Notes under the pieces: model-generated
Databases searched by the model: none
Seen by the model: the letters and a program-made list of their open reading frames with translations, nothing else
What the model was told of the DNA's origin: nothing
Made by a program: the position numbers and the translations under genes
Assembly: GCA_963751795.1 (NCBI GenBank)
Contig: CAVVVI010000004.1
Coordinates: forward strand, 62,001-126,000
Direction: 5' to 3'
DNA: 64,000 bases
Origin: BOG-908 sp963751795
Lineage (GTDB): Bacteria; Pseudomonadota; Alphaproteobacteria; Acetobacterales; Acetobacteraceae
In this document: piece after piece, positions 8,641 through 18,027 of the stretch
Numbering within the stretch: position 1 is the stretch's first letter
Layout of the letters: each line of letters opens with the position of its first letter

Positions 8641-11103
8641 TCAAACGTCCAGATTGGCAACCTTGAGCGCATTGCCGACAATGAAATCACGTCGCGGTTC
8701 GACAACGTCGCCCATCAGTGTGGAGAAGACCTGCCCCGCCTCTTCCACGTCGCCGATCCGCACCTGCAGCAACGTGCGGGCCTCGGGGTCCAGCGTCGTT
8801 TTCCACAGCTGGTCGGCATTCATCTCGCCCAGGCCTTTGAAACGCTGCAGCGCCAGGCCACGGCGGCCCTGCTGCAACATGCGCTCGAATGCGCTCGCGG
8901 GGCCTGCGACCGGTATTTCCGTGCTGTCCAGCTTCAGGGTCGCCGCCGTGGCGTAAGCCGCGGCCAGGCGATCGGCCCGCTCGGCCAACCAACGCGCCTC
9001 GGCGCTGCGCAGAGCGGCCGAGTCGAACGTATAACGCTCGGCCACGCCCCGCACCACACGGGCGATTTGCAGGCTGCTCGCGTCGGCGGCCACTTTCCAG
9101 CCGCGCTCCCGCGGCAGCGCCACGGCGTCCAGCCGTGCCGCCAGGCTTTGCGCGCCGGCCTGCGCGCGCGCCGTATCGGGCGTCAGCACGCCCGCCAGCG
9201 CCGCCTGTTCGAGCAGCGCCAACGGCACGTTGTTCTCGGCCAGGCGCTTGAGATGGGCATGCACGTCGCGCAGCCAGCGCGCTTCGGCAGCAAGCTCCGC
9301 GCCCTCGAGGCGGCGACCATCGGCCAGCACCAGGCTGGCATTCCCGCCCAGCGCCTTGTCGAGCAGGTAATCGTCGAGCGCCGCGTCGTTCTTCAGATAA
9401 CGTTCGTCGTTACCGCGCTTGGCGCGATACAGCGGCGGCTGGGCGATGTAGAGGTGGCCGCGCTCGATCAGCTGGGGCATCTGCCGATAGAAGAACGTCA
9501 GCAGCAGCGTGCGGATATGCGATCCGTCCACGTCGGCGTCCGTCATGATGACGATGCGGTGGTAGCGCAGCTTGGTCACGTCGAAGCCGCCCTGCTCGGG
9601 CTCGCCGCGGCCGATGCCGGTGCCCAAGGCGGTGATCAGCGTGCCGATCTCGGCACTGCCCAGCATGCGGTCGAATCGTGCACGCTCCACATTCAGGATC
9701 TTGCCCTTCAGCGGCAGGATCGCTTGCGTCTTGCGGTCGCGCCCGCCCTTGGCCGACCCGCCGGCGCTGTCGCCCTCCACCAGGAATATCTCGCTCTTGG
9801 CGGGATCGCGCTCCTGGCAATCGGCCAGCTTGCCCGGCAGCGTGGAGATATCGAGCACGCCCTTGCGCCGCGTCAGCTCGCGCGCCCGGCGCGCCGCCTC
9901 GCGTGCGCTGGCGGCATCCATCACCTTCTGGATGATGCCGCGTGCCTCCTTCGGATGCGTCTCGAACCAGTGGCTCACCGCATCGGCCACCGCAGCCTGC
10001 ACCACCGGCTGCACCTCGCTGCTCACCAGCTTGTCTTTCGTCTGGCTCGAGAACTTCGGATCCGGCACCTTCACCGACAGCACCGAGGTCATGCCCTCCC
10101 GCATGTCGTCGCCGACCAGCGCCAGCTGTTCCTTCTTGCCCATGCTGTCGGCATATTTGCCGACGATACGCGTGAGCGCCTGGCGGAAGCCGGCCAGATG
10201 CGCCCCGCCGTCACGCTGCGGTATGTTGTTGGTGAAGCACAGCATCGTCTCGTGGAAGCTGTCGTTCCAGGAGAGGGCGAACTCCACGCGGATGCCGGAA
10301 GCCGCATCATCGGTGATCGAGCTGATGCAAGGCGTGAACACCGGCACCTTGGCGCGATCGAGATACTCGACGAACGCGCGCAGGCCGCCCTCGTAGAACA
10401 GATCCACGACTACCGGCGGCGCATGCCGCTCGTCGCGCACCACGATGCGCAGGCCGGAATTGAGAAAGGCCAGTTCCCGCAGGCGGCGCTCGAGAATGGC
10501 GAAATCGTACTCCACCTTGGTAAAGGTGCCGCTGCTCGGCTTGAAGGTCACCTGCGTGCCCTGCGTCTCCGCCGAGGGCCCCACGACGATCAGCGGCCCC
10601 ACCGCGTCTCCGTGCTCAAAGCGGATGAAATGCTCCAGCCCGCCGCGCCAGATGCGCACCTCCATCCATTCGGACAGCGCATTGACCACGGCCGCGCCAA
10701 CGCCGTGCAGCCCGCCGGAAACCTTATAGGAGTTCTGGTTGAACTTGCCGCCCGCATGCAATCGCGTCAGCACCACCTCGGCGGCCGATACACCCTCTTC
10801 GGCATGCATGTCCGTCGGTATGCCGCGGCCATCGTCGCGCACCGTGACACTGCCATCGCCGTTCAGCACTAGGCTCACATTATTCGCGTAGCCGGCTTGT
10901 GCTTCGTCCACGGCATTGTCGATGATTTCGAACGCCATGTGATGCAGGCCGCTGCCGTCATCGGTGTCGCCGATATACATGCCGGGGCGCTTGCGCACCG
11001 CATCCAAGCCGCGCAGCACGGAAATCGAGGCCGCATCATAGTCCTGCGGCGCTGTCTCTCCCGCGAGATCGGCGTTGGGCAAAGGCGCAGCGGTGTCGGA
11101 CAT
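8641..11103 (-). CDS. gyrB: DNA gyrase subunit B
   Basis: 820 residues. ATPase and TOPRIM subunit of gyrase, which introduces negative supercoils. GHKL ATP site: RKRPGMYIGDT (about 37-47), EIIDNAVDEA and the glycine lid region GGLHGVGAAVVNALS. TOPRIM: EGDSAGGSAKGG near 440 and the metal-binding DADVDGSH near 520. The C-terminus has QRFKGLGEMNADQLW. The roughly 170-residue insertion between LYIAQPPLYR and the C-terminal motif is the one found in proteobacterial GyrB. No intein. It lies 76 bp downstream of recF on the same strand, probably one operon. Confidence 0.98.
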   Translation of the reverse strand: MSDTAAPLPNADLAGETAPQDYDAASISVLRGLDAVRKRPGMYIGDTDDGSGLHHMAFEIIDNAVDEAQAGYANNVSLVLNGDGSVTVRDDGRGIPTDMHAEEGVSAAEVVLTRLHAGGKFNQNSYKVSGGLHGVGAAVVNALSEWMEVRIWRGGLEHFIRFEHGDAVGPLIVVGPSAETQGTQVTFKPSSGTFTKVEYDFAILERRLRELAFLNSGLRIVVRDERHAPPVVVDLFYEGGLRAFVEYLDRAKVPVFTPCISSITDDAASGIRVEFALSWNDSFHETMLCFTNNIPQRDGGAHLAGFRQALTRIVGKYADSMGKKEQLALVGDDMREGMTSVLSVKVPDPKFSSQTKDKLVSSEVQPVVQAAVADAVSHWFETHPKEARGIIQKVMDAASAREAARRARELTRRKGVLDISTLPGKLADCQERDPAKSEIFLVEGDSAGGSAKGGRDRKTQAILPLKGKILNVERARFDRMLGSAEIGTLITALGTGIGRGEPEQGGFDVTKLRYHRIVIMTDADVDGSHIRTLLLTFFYRQMPQLIERGHLYIAQPPLYRAKRGNDERYLKNDAALDDYLLDKALGGNASLVLADGRRLEGAELAAEARWLRDVHAHLKRLAENNVPLALLEQAALAGVLTPDTARAQAGAQSLAARLDAVALPRERGWKVAADASSLQIARVVRGVAERYTFDSAALRSAEARWLAERADRLAAAYATAATLKLDSTEIPVAGPASAFERMLQQGRRGLALQRFKGLGEMNADQLWKTTLDPEARTLLQVRIGDVEEAGQVFSTLMGDVVEPRRDFIVGNALKVANLDV

Positions 11104-11179
11104 GCCGAATGATCACTCCAGTGGGGCGGGACAGTCCTGAATATAGGCGCACCGCCGATCACAAGCCAGAGGCGCCCCG

Positions 11180-12304
11180 TCAGGCCGGCAGCAGCGTTCC
11201 GTCCTGCGTGCGCATGAATTCGGCCCGGTTGCGCAAGGCGGCGAACACCTCGGAATCGGTGCCTGTCAGAAAAACCTGGGAATGGAGCTGCGCCAGCGTC
11301 TCCCACAGCGCGTCGCGCCGTCGCGCGTCCAGATGCACGGCCGGCTCGTCGAGCAGCAGCAGCGGTGCCTGGCGGCTCGCCTCGGCAATCAGCGCGGCGT
11401 GGGCCAGGAGCACGCCGATGAGCATGGCGCGGCACTGGCCGGTGCTGGCCTGCTGCGCCTGCAGGCCGGTATCGGCGTCGCTCAGCCGCATATCCGCCCG
11501 GTGGGCACCCAGCGTGCTGGTGCCCGCCGCCATGTCGGCCGGCCGGCGGCGGGCCAGCGCGTCGGTCAGCCACGCCTCGGTGGCCAGTGCCGGCTGCACG
11601 GCCAGCCGGTCGGCGACCGGGTCGTCCAGGGCGATGGCCGCGCGCGGAAAGGCGGCCGAGGGTGCCGGCGCGGCGTTCAACCGACCGACAAAGGCCGCCC
11701 GGGCGGCGGCCAGGGCCACGGCGTGCCGTGCGATCTCCTGCTCCAGCCCGGCCAGCCAGGCGGGATCGGGCACGGTGCCGGCCTGGCGCGCCTGCGCCAG
11801 CACCCGCCGGCGCTCAGCCATCGCCGAGTCGTGGGCAGAAGCTTCCCGCGCGTGCCCCGGCTCGAGCGCCCACACCAGGCGATCGAGGAAGCGGCGCCGC
11901 CCCGCCGGACCTTCGGCGAACAGCGTGTCCATCTGCGGCGTCAGCCAGACCATGGACAGCCGTGCCGTCAGCTCGGCCTGGCTGCGCGGCTCGGCGCCGT
12001 CGAGCCGGAACACCCGCCGCTCGCTGCCGCTCTCGATCAGGCCGGTGCCGATATCCGTCTGCTGGCGGTCGCCGCCCAGCCGCGCCGCCACCGTCCAGGT
12101 GCCCGGGCCGCCGCGCCGCGCCATCTCGGCCAGGCGGGATCGGCCGAAGCCGCGCCCCGGGCTCAGCATGGCGATAGCTTCCAGCAGGTTCGTCTTGCCG
12201 GAGCCGTTCGGCCCGGTGATGACGGCGATACGGTCCGCCGGCCGCCAGGTCAGCGACGCATAGGTGCGGAAATCGGTCAGAACCAGGCGCGTGAGGGTCA
12301 GCAC
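11180..12304 (-). CDS. recF: DNA replication and repair protein RecF
   Basis: 374 residues. SMC-like ATPase that helps load RecA onto gapped DNA at stalled forks. Walker A GPNGSGKTNLLEA at about 31-43, the ABC signature region GQCRAMLIGVLLAHA near 290, and Walker B LLLLDEPAVHLD near 320. GTG start. recF-gyrB adjacency is common, but the gene upstream is not dnaN: a TonB-dependent receptor is divergent from it across 173 bp. So recF-gyrB is separated from dnaA-dnaN here. Confidence 0.96.
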   Translation of the reverse strand: MLTLTRLVLTDFRTYASLTWRPADRIAVITGPNGSGKTNLLEAIAMLSPGRGFGRSRLAEMARRGGPGTWTVAARLGGDRQQTDIGTGLIESGSERRVFRLDGAEPRSQAELTARLSMVWLTPQMDTLFAEGPAGRRRFLDRLVWALEPGHAREASAHDSAMAERRRVLAQARQAGTVPDPAWLAGLEQEIARHAVALAAARAAFVGRLNAAPAPSAAFPRAAIALDDPVADRLAVQPALATEAWLTDALARRRPADMAAGTSTLGAHRADMRLSDADTGLQAQQASTGQCRAMLIGVLLAHAALIAEASRQAPLLLLDEPAVHLDARRRDALWETLAQLHSQVFLTGTDSEVFAALRNRAEFMRTQDGTLLPA

Positions 12305-12477
12305 TCGGCGGGTGCCTACACCAAATCAGCCGCGAGGTCAGGAGTGCCGCCGGCTGGCACGCTGCATCCAGACACAGGCCGGCCGGCTTTCATGCGCCGA
12401 AATCGTTTCGTGCTTGCGTATGCTTCGACACGGTAGAAAGATTGAAGCGGGCGGGAGCGGCCGGGGGAGCAAGCGAG

Positions 12478-14874
12478 ATGAAGTCACGATTGATGGGGGC
12501 CAGCGTACTCGCCATGGCACTCGCACAGGTGAGCCTGGCGAGCGCGCAGGATGCCGGCCCCGGCTCCAATGGCGGCGTGAAGGGGATCGAGGAAGTCATC
12601 GTCACCGCGCAGAAGCGCGCACAGAAATTGCAGAAGGTGCCGCAGAGCGTTCAGGTGCTCGACAGCAAGCGGCTGGCACAGCTGCAGGTGAACGAATTCG
12701 CTGACTACCTTAAATTCATCCCCACGCTCACGGCGCAGACGATCGGGCCCAACCAGACGGAAATCTATTTTCGCGGCGTGGCCAGCAGCGCCGATACCAA
12801 CCACTCGGGCCCGCTGCCGACGGTCGGCTCCTATTTCGACGAGTTCCCGACAACGACGATCGGCGGCACGCTCGATGTCCATATCTACGACATCGCGCGC
12901 ATCGAGGCGCTGCCGGGGCCGCAGGGAACGCTCTACGGCGCCAGCTCCGAGGCGGGCACGTTGCGCACCATCAGCAATCCGCCCAATCCTGCCAAGTTCG
13001 AAGCAGGCTACGATCTGCAGGGCAATCTGGTCGCCCACGGCGGGCTGGGCGGCGTCGCCGAGGGCTTCGTGAACATCCCCGTCAACGATCATGTTGCCAT
13101 CCGCCTGGTCGGATTCGACGAACACGATGCCGGCTTCATCGACAATGTTCCAGGCACCCGCACGTTCCCCACCGGCGCCGGCCTGTACGGCGCCGAAGCT
13201 GCCACGGTGAACAACAACCAGTTCGTCCGGAAAAACTTCAATCCCTACGACAGTTTCGGCGGCCGCGCCGCCGTGCGAATCGAGCTGCCGGATGACTGGA
13301 CGATCACGCCGGTCGCCATCGTGCAGGACCAGCGCTCCAACGGTATATTCGCCTACGTTCCTGCCGACGGCGACCTCAAGGTGCAACGCTTCCAGCCCGA
13401 CACCGCCCACGATCGCTGGATACAGGCAGGGGCCACGATCACCGGCAAGATCGGTAATTTCGACCTGACCTACGCCGGCAGCTTCTTCGTACGCGACCAG
13501 GTCACGCAGAGCGACTACACCGATTACTCGATCGCCTACGATACCCTCTACGGTTCAGGCGTGAACTGGCGCGACGCGCACAACAACCCGTTGGCGCGGC
13601 CGCTGCAGGAGATCTTGGGCAAAGACCACTATACCAAGGAGAGCAACGAGGTCCGGCTCGCTTCGCCGTCCAATCGGCGCCTGCGCCTGATCGTGGGCGC
13701 CTTCCAGGAAATCCAGCAGCATCGCATCATCCAGGATTACCAGATTCAGGGCTTCGGCCCGCAGATCACCGTGCCGGGTTGGCCCAACACGATCTGGCTG
13801 ACCGACCAGTTGCGCACCGACCGCGACGAGGCCTTCTTCGGCGAACTCTCCTACGACATCCTGCCCAACCTGACGGTCACCGGCGGCGTGCGGCCCTATT
13901 GGTACAACAACTCGCTGAAAGGCTTCTTCGGGTTCAGCCAGGGTTACGACCAGCTGACGGGCTTCAAGGCGGGCGAGGGCGCGCAACGTGAGCATTGCCT
14001 TTCGGGCCACGCCTACGATGAAGCGCCGTGCGTGGACCTCGACAGGAACACGGCGGGGCATGGCGAAACGCACAAGATCAACGTCACCTACAAGATCGAC
14101 CCGAACAAACTGGTCTATTTCACCTACTCGACCGGCTTCCGGCCGGGCGGCGTCAACCGCAACGGCAATTTCGGCGCCTACAACGCCGACACGCTCACCA
14201 ACTACGAGCTGGGTCTTAAAACCAGCTGGCTCGGGCAACGCCTGATCCTGAACACCGCGCTCTATGACGAGGATTGGAGCCAGTTCCAGTTCTCGTTCCT
14301 CGGGCCGAACAGCCTGACCATCATCGAGAACGCGCCATCCGCCAACATCAAGGGGCTGGAGTTCGAGGGTCAGTTCAGGGCCACGAACAATCTGAGCTTC
14401 TTCGGCGGCGCCCAGCTGATCGATGCGGCGCTGAATGCCAATTTCTGCGGCACCAACCCGGTCACCAACCAGCTCGAGACGAACTGCACGAGGGCGGCCG
14501 CTTTGGCGCCGGCCGGAACGCAGCTTCCCTACACGCCGAGCTTCAAGAGCAATTTGACCACCCGCTTCACCTTCCCAATCCAGGGCTGGGACGCCTTCCT
14601 GCAAGGCTCCTTCGTATATCAGACACGGACGCAGGTCGGGTTGCGCCTGTTGGACAAGGAAGCGCTCGGCAGCGAACCCTCTTACCCCACCTTCGATTTC
14701 TCGACCGGCATGACGAAGGATCGCCTGTCATTGTCGCTGTTCGTCAAGAATGCATTTGACGAACGGGGACAGCAGAATCGCTATCTGGAATGCACGGTTG
14801 GGGTCTGCAACACGGTCTACGTGCTGCCGATCCAGCCGCTGACGGTGGGTATCCGGCTCAGCCAAAGGTTCTGA
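12478..14874 (+). CDS. TonB-dependent outer-membrane receptor
   Basis: 798 residues. Signal peptide at 1-22 (MKSRLMGASVLAMALAQVSL..., cleavage near ASAQDA). A TonB-box-like EEVIVTAQKR follows near residue 38, then a plug domain containing the conserved RGVAS and RIEALPGPQGTLYGASSEAGTL segments, and a 22-strand barrel ending in a terminal Phe (GIRLSQRF). There is no N-terminal STN signalling domain, so it is a transporter rather than a transducer. The best start is the ATG at 12478 with GGGGGAGC 9 bases upstream. The next gene, 19 bp downstream, is a TPR-sulfotransferase. Ligand unknown; sphingomonad-type sequence flavour suggests an organic substrate rather than a siderophore, but this is a guess. 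Confidence 0.93.
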   Translation: MKSRLMGASVLAMALAQVSLASAQDAGPGSNGGVKGIEEVIVTAQKRAQKLQKVPQSVQVLDSKRLAQLQVNEFADYLKFIPTLTAQTIGPNQTEIYFRGVASSADTNHSGPLPTVGSYFDEFPTTTIGGTLDVHIYDIARIEALPGPQGTLYGASSEAGTLRTISNPPNPAKFEAGYDLQGNLVAHGGLGGVAEGFVNIPVNDHVAIRLVGFDEHDAGFIDNVPGTRTFPTGAGLYGAEAATVNNNQFVRKNFNPYDSFGGRAAVRIELPDDWTITPVAIVQDQRSNGIFAYVPADGDLKVQRFQPDTAHDRWIQAGATITGKIGNFDLTYAGSFFVRDQVTQSDYTDYSIAYDTLYGSGVNWRDAHNNPLARPLQEILGKDHYTKESNEVRLASPSNRRLRLIVGAFQEIQQHRIIQDYQIQGFGPQITVPGWPNTIWLTDQLRTDRDEAFFGELSYDILPNLTVTGGVRPYWYNNSLKGFFGFSQGYDQLTGFKAGEGAQREHCLSGHAYDEAPCVDLDRNTAGHGETHKINVTYKIDPNKLVYFTYSTGFRPGGVNRNGNFGAYNADTLTNYELGLKTSWLGQRLILNTALYDEDWSQFQFSFLGPNSLTIIENAPSANIKGLEFEGQFRATNNLSFFGGAQLIDAALNANFCGTNPVTNQLETNCTRAAALAPAGTQLPYTPSFKSNLTTRFTFPIQGWDAFLQGSFVYQTRTQVGLRLLDKEALGSEPSYPTFDFSTGMTKDRLSLSLFVKNAFDERGQQNRYLECTVGVCNTVYVLPIQPLTVGIRLSQRF

Positions 14875-14893
14875 CCATGGCCGCCGAAGGCTG

Positions 14894-16921
14894 ATGCGGG
14901 AAGGGGCGGGGGCGACAGGCGGGCAAGAGTCGCCCGGCGCTGCAGCGGCCCTGCGCACGGCCTCGGTTGAGGCGGCGCTGGCCCATGCCGGGCGGCTGCT
15001 GGACCCCAGCCCGCATCTGGCGGCCCAGCAGGCCGAGGCAATCCTGCAGGCTTTGCCCGGCCACCCGCAGGCTTTGCTGCTGCGCGCTTCCGCGTTGCGC
15101 CGCCTGGGTCAACTGGCGCAGGCGGCCGCGATTCTCGAACCGCTGGCGCAAGCCCAGCCTCGGGCCGCCGCCGTGCATCATGAATGGGCGCTGACGCGAG
15201 CGGCCCTCGGCGATCCGGCGGGCGCCATCGCCTCGCTGCAGCACGCTGTGCGGCTCCGCCCCGATTGGGCGCAGGCGTGGCGCGCGCTGGGCGATCTGCA
15301 CACGCTGGCCGGAGCGTCCGCCGAGGCTGATGCCGCGTATGCGCAGCAGATCCGCGCCGGCGTGCACGACCCCGCGCTGATGCAAGCCGCAGCCGCATTG
15401 TGTGCCAACGACCTGCCGGCAGCCGAGCACCTGCTGCGGGCCCATCTGCGTAGCCACGGCTCCGACGTCGCCGCCCTGCGCATGCTGGCCGAAGCGGGCA
15501 CGCGTCTCGGGCGTTACGCCGACGCGGAGGCGCTGCTCGCGCAATGCCTGCGTCTGGCGCCGAGTTTTGCCGCCGCGCGCTACCATTTTGCGCTGGTGCT
15601 GTTCCGCCAGGGGAACGCGGCCGATGCGCTGGCGCAATTGGACCTGCTGCTGGGTGAAGATCCGGGTGACGCAACGGTGCGCAACCTGCACGCGGCGTGT
15701 CTGGCGCTGGCCGGCGATGCAGCCGGCGCCGTCGCCGATTACGAGATGGTGCTGGCCGCAATGCCGCGCCAACCAAGGCTGTGGCTCAGCTTCGGCCATG
15801 CGCTCAAGACGCTGGGTGCACGCAGCCGGGCCGTGCAGGCGTATCGCACCTGCCTCGATCTGGCGCCGGGGCTGGGCGAGGCATGGTGGAGCCTGGCCAA
15901 CCTCAAAACCGAGCCGTTCAGCGCCGCCGATATCGCCGCCATGCAAGCCGCCCTGGCGAGTGCCGCACCCGGTCCCGCCACCGAGGACGATCGGCTGCAT
16001 CTCCACTACGCGCTCGGCCGCGCGCTCGAGCAGGACCGCGCCCATGCGGCGTCGTTCCGCCATTACGAGCAGGGCGCGCGATTGCGGCGCAGCCAGATCA
16101 GCTACAGCGCAGACCGCACGCACGCGCAACTCGAGCGGGCCCGCAGCCTGCTGACGCCCGCTTTCTTTGCCGCACGGCAGGGTTGGGGATGCCAGGATCC
16201 CGCGCCGATCTTCATCGTGGGGCTGCCACGCTCCGGATCGACGCTGACCGAGCAGATGCTGGCCAGCCACAGCGCGGTGGAAGGCACGATGGAACTGCCC
16301 GAGATCACCAACATCGCCGTCAAGATCGGCCGCGGCGGCGGTGAGGACACCTATCCGGACTGCCTGGCCACGTTGGACGCATCAGGCTGCGCCGCGCTGG
16401 GCGAGCATTATCTCCAGCGGACGCGTATCCATCGCAGGCTCGGCCGGCCATTCTTCATCGACAAGATGCCGAACAATTTCGTGCATGTCGGCCTGATCCA
16501 TCTGATCCTTCCGAAGGCGAAGATCATCGACGCCAGGCGGCATCCGATGGCGGCGTGCTTCTCCGCGTTCAAGCAGCACTTTGCCAAGGGACAGCACTTT
16601 TCCTACGATCTCGACGATCTCGGCCGCTACTACGGCGACTATGTCGCCCTGATGGCGCATTTCGACGAGGTGCTGCCCGGCCGCGTGCATCGCGTGACGT
16701 ACGAGTTGCTGGTGGAGGATACCGCGGCAGAGCTGCGCCGGCTTCTCGACTATTGCGCGCTGCCGCACGAACCGGCCTGCCTGCGCTTCCACGAAAACGC
16801 GCGGCCGGTACGCACCGCCAGTTCCGAGCAGGTGCGTCGGCCCATCAACCGCGACGGCCTGGATGCGTGGCGAGCCTATGAGCGCTGGCTGGGTCCGCTC
16901 CGCTCAGCGCTCGACGGCTGA
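14894..16921 (+). CDS. TPR-repeat sulfotransferase
   Basis: 675 residues. Residues about 25-400 are tandem tetratricopeptide-type helical repeats rich in Ala/Leu. The C-terminal 240 residues are a sulfotransferase domain: the 5'-phosphosulfate loop IFIVGLPRSGSTLTEQML begins near 437, with KMPNNFVHVGLIHLILP and a 3'-phosphate-binding RRHPMAACFS segment near 555. It would transfer sulfate from PAPS to an unknown acceptor, with the TPRs as a protein-binding platform. No signal peptide, so cytoplasmic. It follows the TonB-dependent receptor by 19 bp on the same strand, implying a common transcript. Protein-tyrosine sulfation is possible but unproven. Confidence 0.88.
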   Translation: MREGAGATGGQESPGAAAALRTASVEAALAHAGRLLDPSPHLAAQQAEAILQALPGHPQALLLRASALRRLGQLAQAAAILEPLAQAQPRAAAVHHEWALTRAALGDPAGAIASLQHAVRLRPDWAQAWRALGDLHTLAGASAEADAAYAQQIRAGVHDPALMQAAAALCANDLPAAEHLLRAHLRSHGSDVAALRMLAEAGTRLGRYADAEALLAQCLRLAPSFAAARYHFALVLFRQGNAADALAQLDLLLGEDPGDATVRNLHAACLALAGDAAGAVADYEMVLAAMPRQPRLWLSFGHALKTLGARSRAVQAYRTCLDLAPGLGEAWWSLANLKTEPFSAADIAAMQAALASAAPGPATEDDRLHLHYALGRALEQDRAHAASFRHYEQGARLRRSQISYSADRTHAQLERARSLLTPAFFAARQGWGCQDPAPIFIVGLPRSGSTLTEQMLASHSAVEGTMELPEITNIAVKIGRGGGEDTYPDCLATLDASGCAALGEHYLQRTRIHRRLGRPFFIDKMPNNFVHVGLIHLILPKAKIIDARRHPMAACFSAFKQHFAKGQHFSYDLDDLGRYYGDYVALMAHFDEVLPGRVHRVTYELLVEDTAAELRRLLDYCALPHEPACLRFHENARPVRTASSEQVRRPINRDGLDAWRAYERWLGPLRSALDG

Positions 16922-16958
16922 CGGCCGCGCGGCCCGCTAACGCGGGTATCCGCCGCGG

Positions 16959-17912
16959 TCAGCTGAAGAAGCGCCTGGGATTGTCCTGCAGGATGACATC
17001 GAGATCCGCCTGCGCTACGCCCATGCGCAACAGCTCCGGAAAGATGCGCTCGAACAGATGCGTCATCGTCCAGTTCGGCACGATCTTCTCGATGTCTTCC
17101 GCCCGCCCGACGCCGGGGATATTGCCCAGCCAGCAATTCACCTTGTCCTGGCTCACCATGACCTGGTCGCGGTAGCCGGCATCGATCATCTGCTTGAGGT
17201 TGCGCATGCGGTTCGCGTCGCTGTTGAACACCTCCAGGCCGAAGCGGTCGAAGCCGACATAGGCGCCGCGGGCAGCCAAGGACGCCTGATAGGGATGGTC
17301 GTCGCGCCCGTCGCAATGGCCCACCAGCAGGCGGTTCGCAGCAACGCCTTCGGCGGTCACGATGTCGATCTGGTCGTGGCCGCAGCTGCAGTTTTCCGTG
17401 TGCGAAATCAGCGGCACGCCAGTCGCTTTCGCCGCGCGCGTGGCGGCGGTCAGCATGCGGCGCTCATAGTCCGAAACCGCGCCATCGCCGGTGGCGATCT
17501 TGATCAGCCCGGCCTTGATGCCGGTGGCGCCGATGCCGTCCTCGATCTCGCGGATGTAGATCTCCTCGATGGCCGAGGTTTCGAGATGACGGAACGTGTA
17601 GGGGATGCCGAATGCCTCGGTGTAGACGCCGGTTGTGCAGATCAGCGTGATGCCGCTGCGCTGGCTGATCTCGGCAACGAATTCCACGTCGCGGCCGAGA
17701 TCGCTGGGGCAGGGATCGATGACGGTGCGGATGCCATAGGCGTGCAGGCGCTGGAACGAATCTACCACGCGCGCGATCGCGTCGGCGCGGCGGAACGGCG
17801 GTAGGCGCGTATCCATGTACCAGCCCGGGTAGCCGGCCAGCACGTGCTCATGCACGAGCGTGGGACCGAGCTCGTCGGCGGTGATCGCCCCACCGGTGGT
17901 GTTGATGGCCAT
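16959..17912 (-). CDS. Phosphotriesterase-family metal hydrolase
   Basis: 317 residues, amidohydrolase superfamily. Binuclear metal ligands can be placed: HEH near residues 21-23 (LVHEHVLAG), the bridging Lys in AGLIKIATG near 136, His in LISHTENC near 170, His in LVGHCDGRDD near 199, and Asp in VSQDKVN near 258. Phosphotriesterase-like proteins include organophosphate hydrolases, lactonases and aryl esterases; the true substrate is not predictable. It has an excellent ribosome site: AGGAGG just upstream of the ATG at 17912. It is convergent with the sulfotransferase (37-bp gap) and sits downstream of the chemotaxis receptor on the minus strand, 115 bp away. Confidence 0.85.
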   Translation of the reverse strand: MAINTTGGAITADELGPTLVHEHVLAGYPGWYMDTRLPPFRRADAIARVVDSFQRLHAYGIRTVIDPCPSDLGRDVEFVAEISQRSGITLICTTGVYTEAFGIPYTFRHLETSAIEEIYIREIEDGIGATGIKAGLIKIATGDGAVSDYERRMLTAATRAAKATGVPLISHTENCSCGHDQIDIVTAEGVAANRLLVGHCDGRDDHPYQASLAARGAYVGFDRFGLEVFNSDANRMRNLKQMIDAGYRDQVMVSQDKVNCWLGNIPGVGRAEDIEKIVPNWTMTHLFERIFPELLRMGVAQADLDVILQDNPRRFFS

Positions 17913-18027
17913 GGGACCTCCTAACCAGGTAACGAGCCTAGTTAAGGCTGCCGAACCGCAGGCAAGGCAAGCGGTTTTCTGGCCCGCGCCGGGCGCCGGG
18001 CGGGTCAGGCCGCCCGGCAGACGGGTC

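Noticed and set aside
9067..10872. Long open frame on the strand opposite gyrB
   Set aside because: It is Arg/His/Gln-rich without motifs or a ribosome site, a usual antisense shadow of a GC-rich gene.
12305..12477. Possible replication origin in the recF-TonB receptor gap
   Set aside because: No DnaA-box-like TTATCCACA or AT-rich unwinding region is present; only proximity to recF-gyrB argues for it.
16932..16946. Short CCCGC/GCGGG hairpin between the sulfotransferase and phosphotriesterase genes
   Set aside because: Only five base pairs with a tiny loop and no T run, common by chance in GC-rich DNA, so not listed as a terminator.
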